5,010 bases of DNA, taken from the NCBI GenBank assembly GCA_046758845.1, contig JBHIBA010000336.1, positions 1 through 5,010 on the forward strand. Direction: 5' to 3'. Positions 4,853-5,010 of the stretch are shown here, one piece after another. Source of the DNA: JBHIBA01 sp046758845 (lineage in GTDB: Bacteria; UBA8248; JACPRG01; G963555815). The notes beneath the pieces were generated by a model. The model had not been told where the DNA came from. It saw only the letters and a list, made by a program, of their open reading frames with translations, and did not search any database. The position numbers were made by a program, and so were the translations under genes. The first letter of the stretch is position 1. Each line of letters opens with the position of its first letter.

Positions 4853-5010
4853 AGGCGAAGCGCAGCTTCGCGAATTGGTGCAGGTCCGCGGCCTGCCGCA
4901 ACCCGCCGGGGTTGAGCGCATTGGCCAGCCTGAAAATCCGAGGCTGGCAGAATAAAGGCGAAGCGCAGCTTCGCGAATTGGTGCAGGCCCGCGGCCTGCC
5001 GCAACCCGCC
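4774..5010 (+). repeat. 103-bp tandem repeat array of linked hairpins (2.3 units visible)
   Basis: Units lie at 4774-4876 and 4877-4979, identical by eye over 103 bp, with a third starting at 4980 and cut by the window end. The third differs at 4988 (C for T). Each unit holds four stem-loops: GCAGGTC-CGC-GGCCTGC, CAACCC-GCCG-GGGTTG, GCCAGCCT-(GAAAATCCG)-AGGCTGGC, and GCGAAGC-GCA-GCTTCGC. In the first unit these lie at 4777-4793, 4796-4811, 4821-4845 and 4855-4871. The 4988 change turns a T-G wobble in the first stem into a C-G pair, as in the inverted copy. The third and fourth stems, with a linker ending in ATTGG, correspond to the same parts of copies A and B. The period is not a multiple of three, so it is not a protein repeat. 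There are no unique spacers between units. Confidence 0.9.

Noticed and set aside
3974..4921. Long minus-strand open frame of 315 codons
   Set aside because: It lies opposite the gp10-like and tail-terminator genes and the repeats. Its Arg/Pro/Ala-rich sequence is typical of the antisense of high-GC genes, and the other-strand genes fit phage families.
4566..4955. 129-codon + strand frame across the repeats
   Set aside because: It is almost wholly repeat-encoded, stays open only because the repeat has few stops in that frame, and begins inside the preceding gene.
4774..5010. CRISPR array
   Set aside because: The 103-bp units abut with no unique spacers, and each unit has several separate palindromes rather than one short repeat.
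4774..5010. Integron attC sites
   Set aside because: The unit length and a GTTGAGC heptamer (4808-4814) recall attC, but no matching RYYYAAC partner is placed at the other end of a single long stem. There are no cassettes between units and no integrase in view.

Overview
The window is a block of late structural genes from a tailed, double-stranded DNA bacteriophage or prophage (Caudoviricetes). All convincing genes lie on the + strand, are tightly packed and have Shine-Dalgarno-type leaders. Most of the DNA is GC-rich (hand counts of about 65-70% in typical coding lines), so the host is probably a high-GC bacterium. Nothing in the sequence fixes its phylum. No integrase, repressor, tRNA or host gene is visible, so phage and prophage cannot be told apart here.

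Layout from left to right: a small beta-rich virion protein of unknown function (25-417); an intergenic stretch made almost wholly of hairpins and short repeats (415-612); a second small beta-rich protein (615-944); a fibre/spike-like protein with a carbohydrate-binding-like and LamG-like architecture (946-2244); an unrecognised 105-aa protein (2247-2564); a 5' remnant of a second connector gene, cut off by a hairpin repeat (2663-2815); a head-tail connector-like protein (2831-3556); an HK97-gp10-like neck/tail-completion protein (3537-4061); a spacer of about 80 bp in which I see no gene (4062-4141); a tail-terminator-like protein (4142-4585); another hairpin repeat (4585-4680); a small uncertain CDS (4673-4852); and a 103-bp tandem repeat that runs off the window end (4774-5010). 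Connector, gp10-like and terminator genes in this order are the usual head-tail joining module. The genes to the left would therefore be capsid-side genes, and tail sheath or tube genes would be expected to the right.

The most unusual content lies between the genes. At least five copies of one hairpin element occur: three distinct ones (two direct, one inverted) and a tandem pair. Each has a hairpin with a near-constant 9-nt loop (consensus GARARTMCG, always closed by T-A). The stem sequence differs between loci, but both arms change together. A second hairpin with a 3-nt loop follows, next to an A-rich tract that becomes a T-tract on the opposite strand. Copies sit at gene junctions, begin on or just after stop codons, and one truncates a gene copy. 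This points to a structure-conserved repeat family, mobile or recombination-linked, that has spread within a phage structural module.
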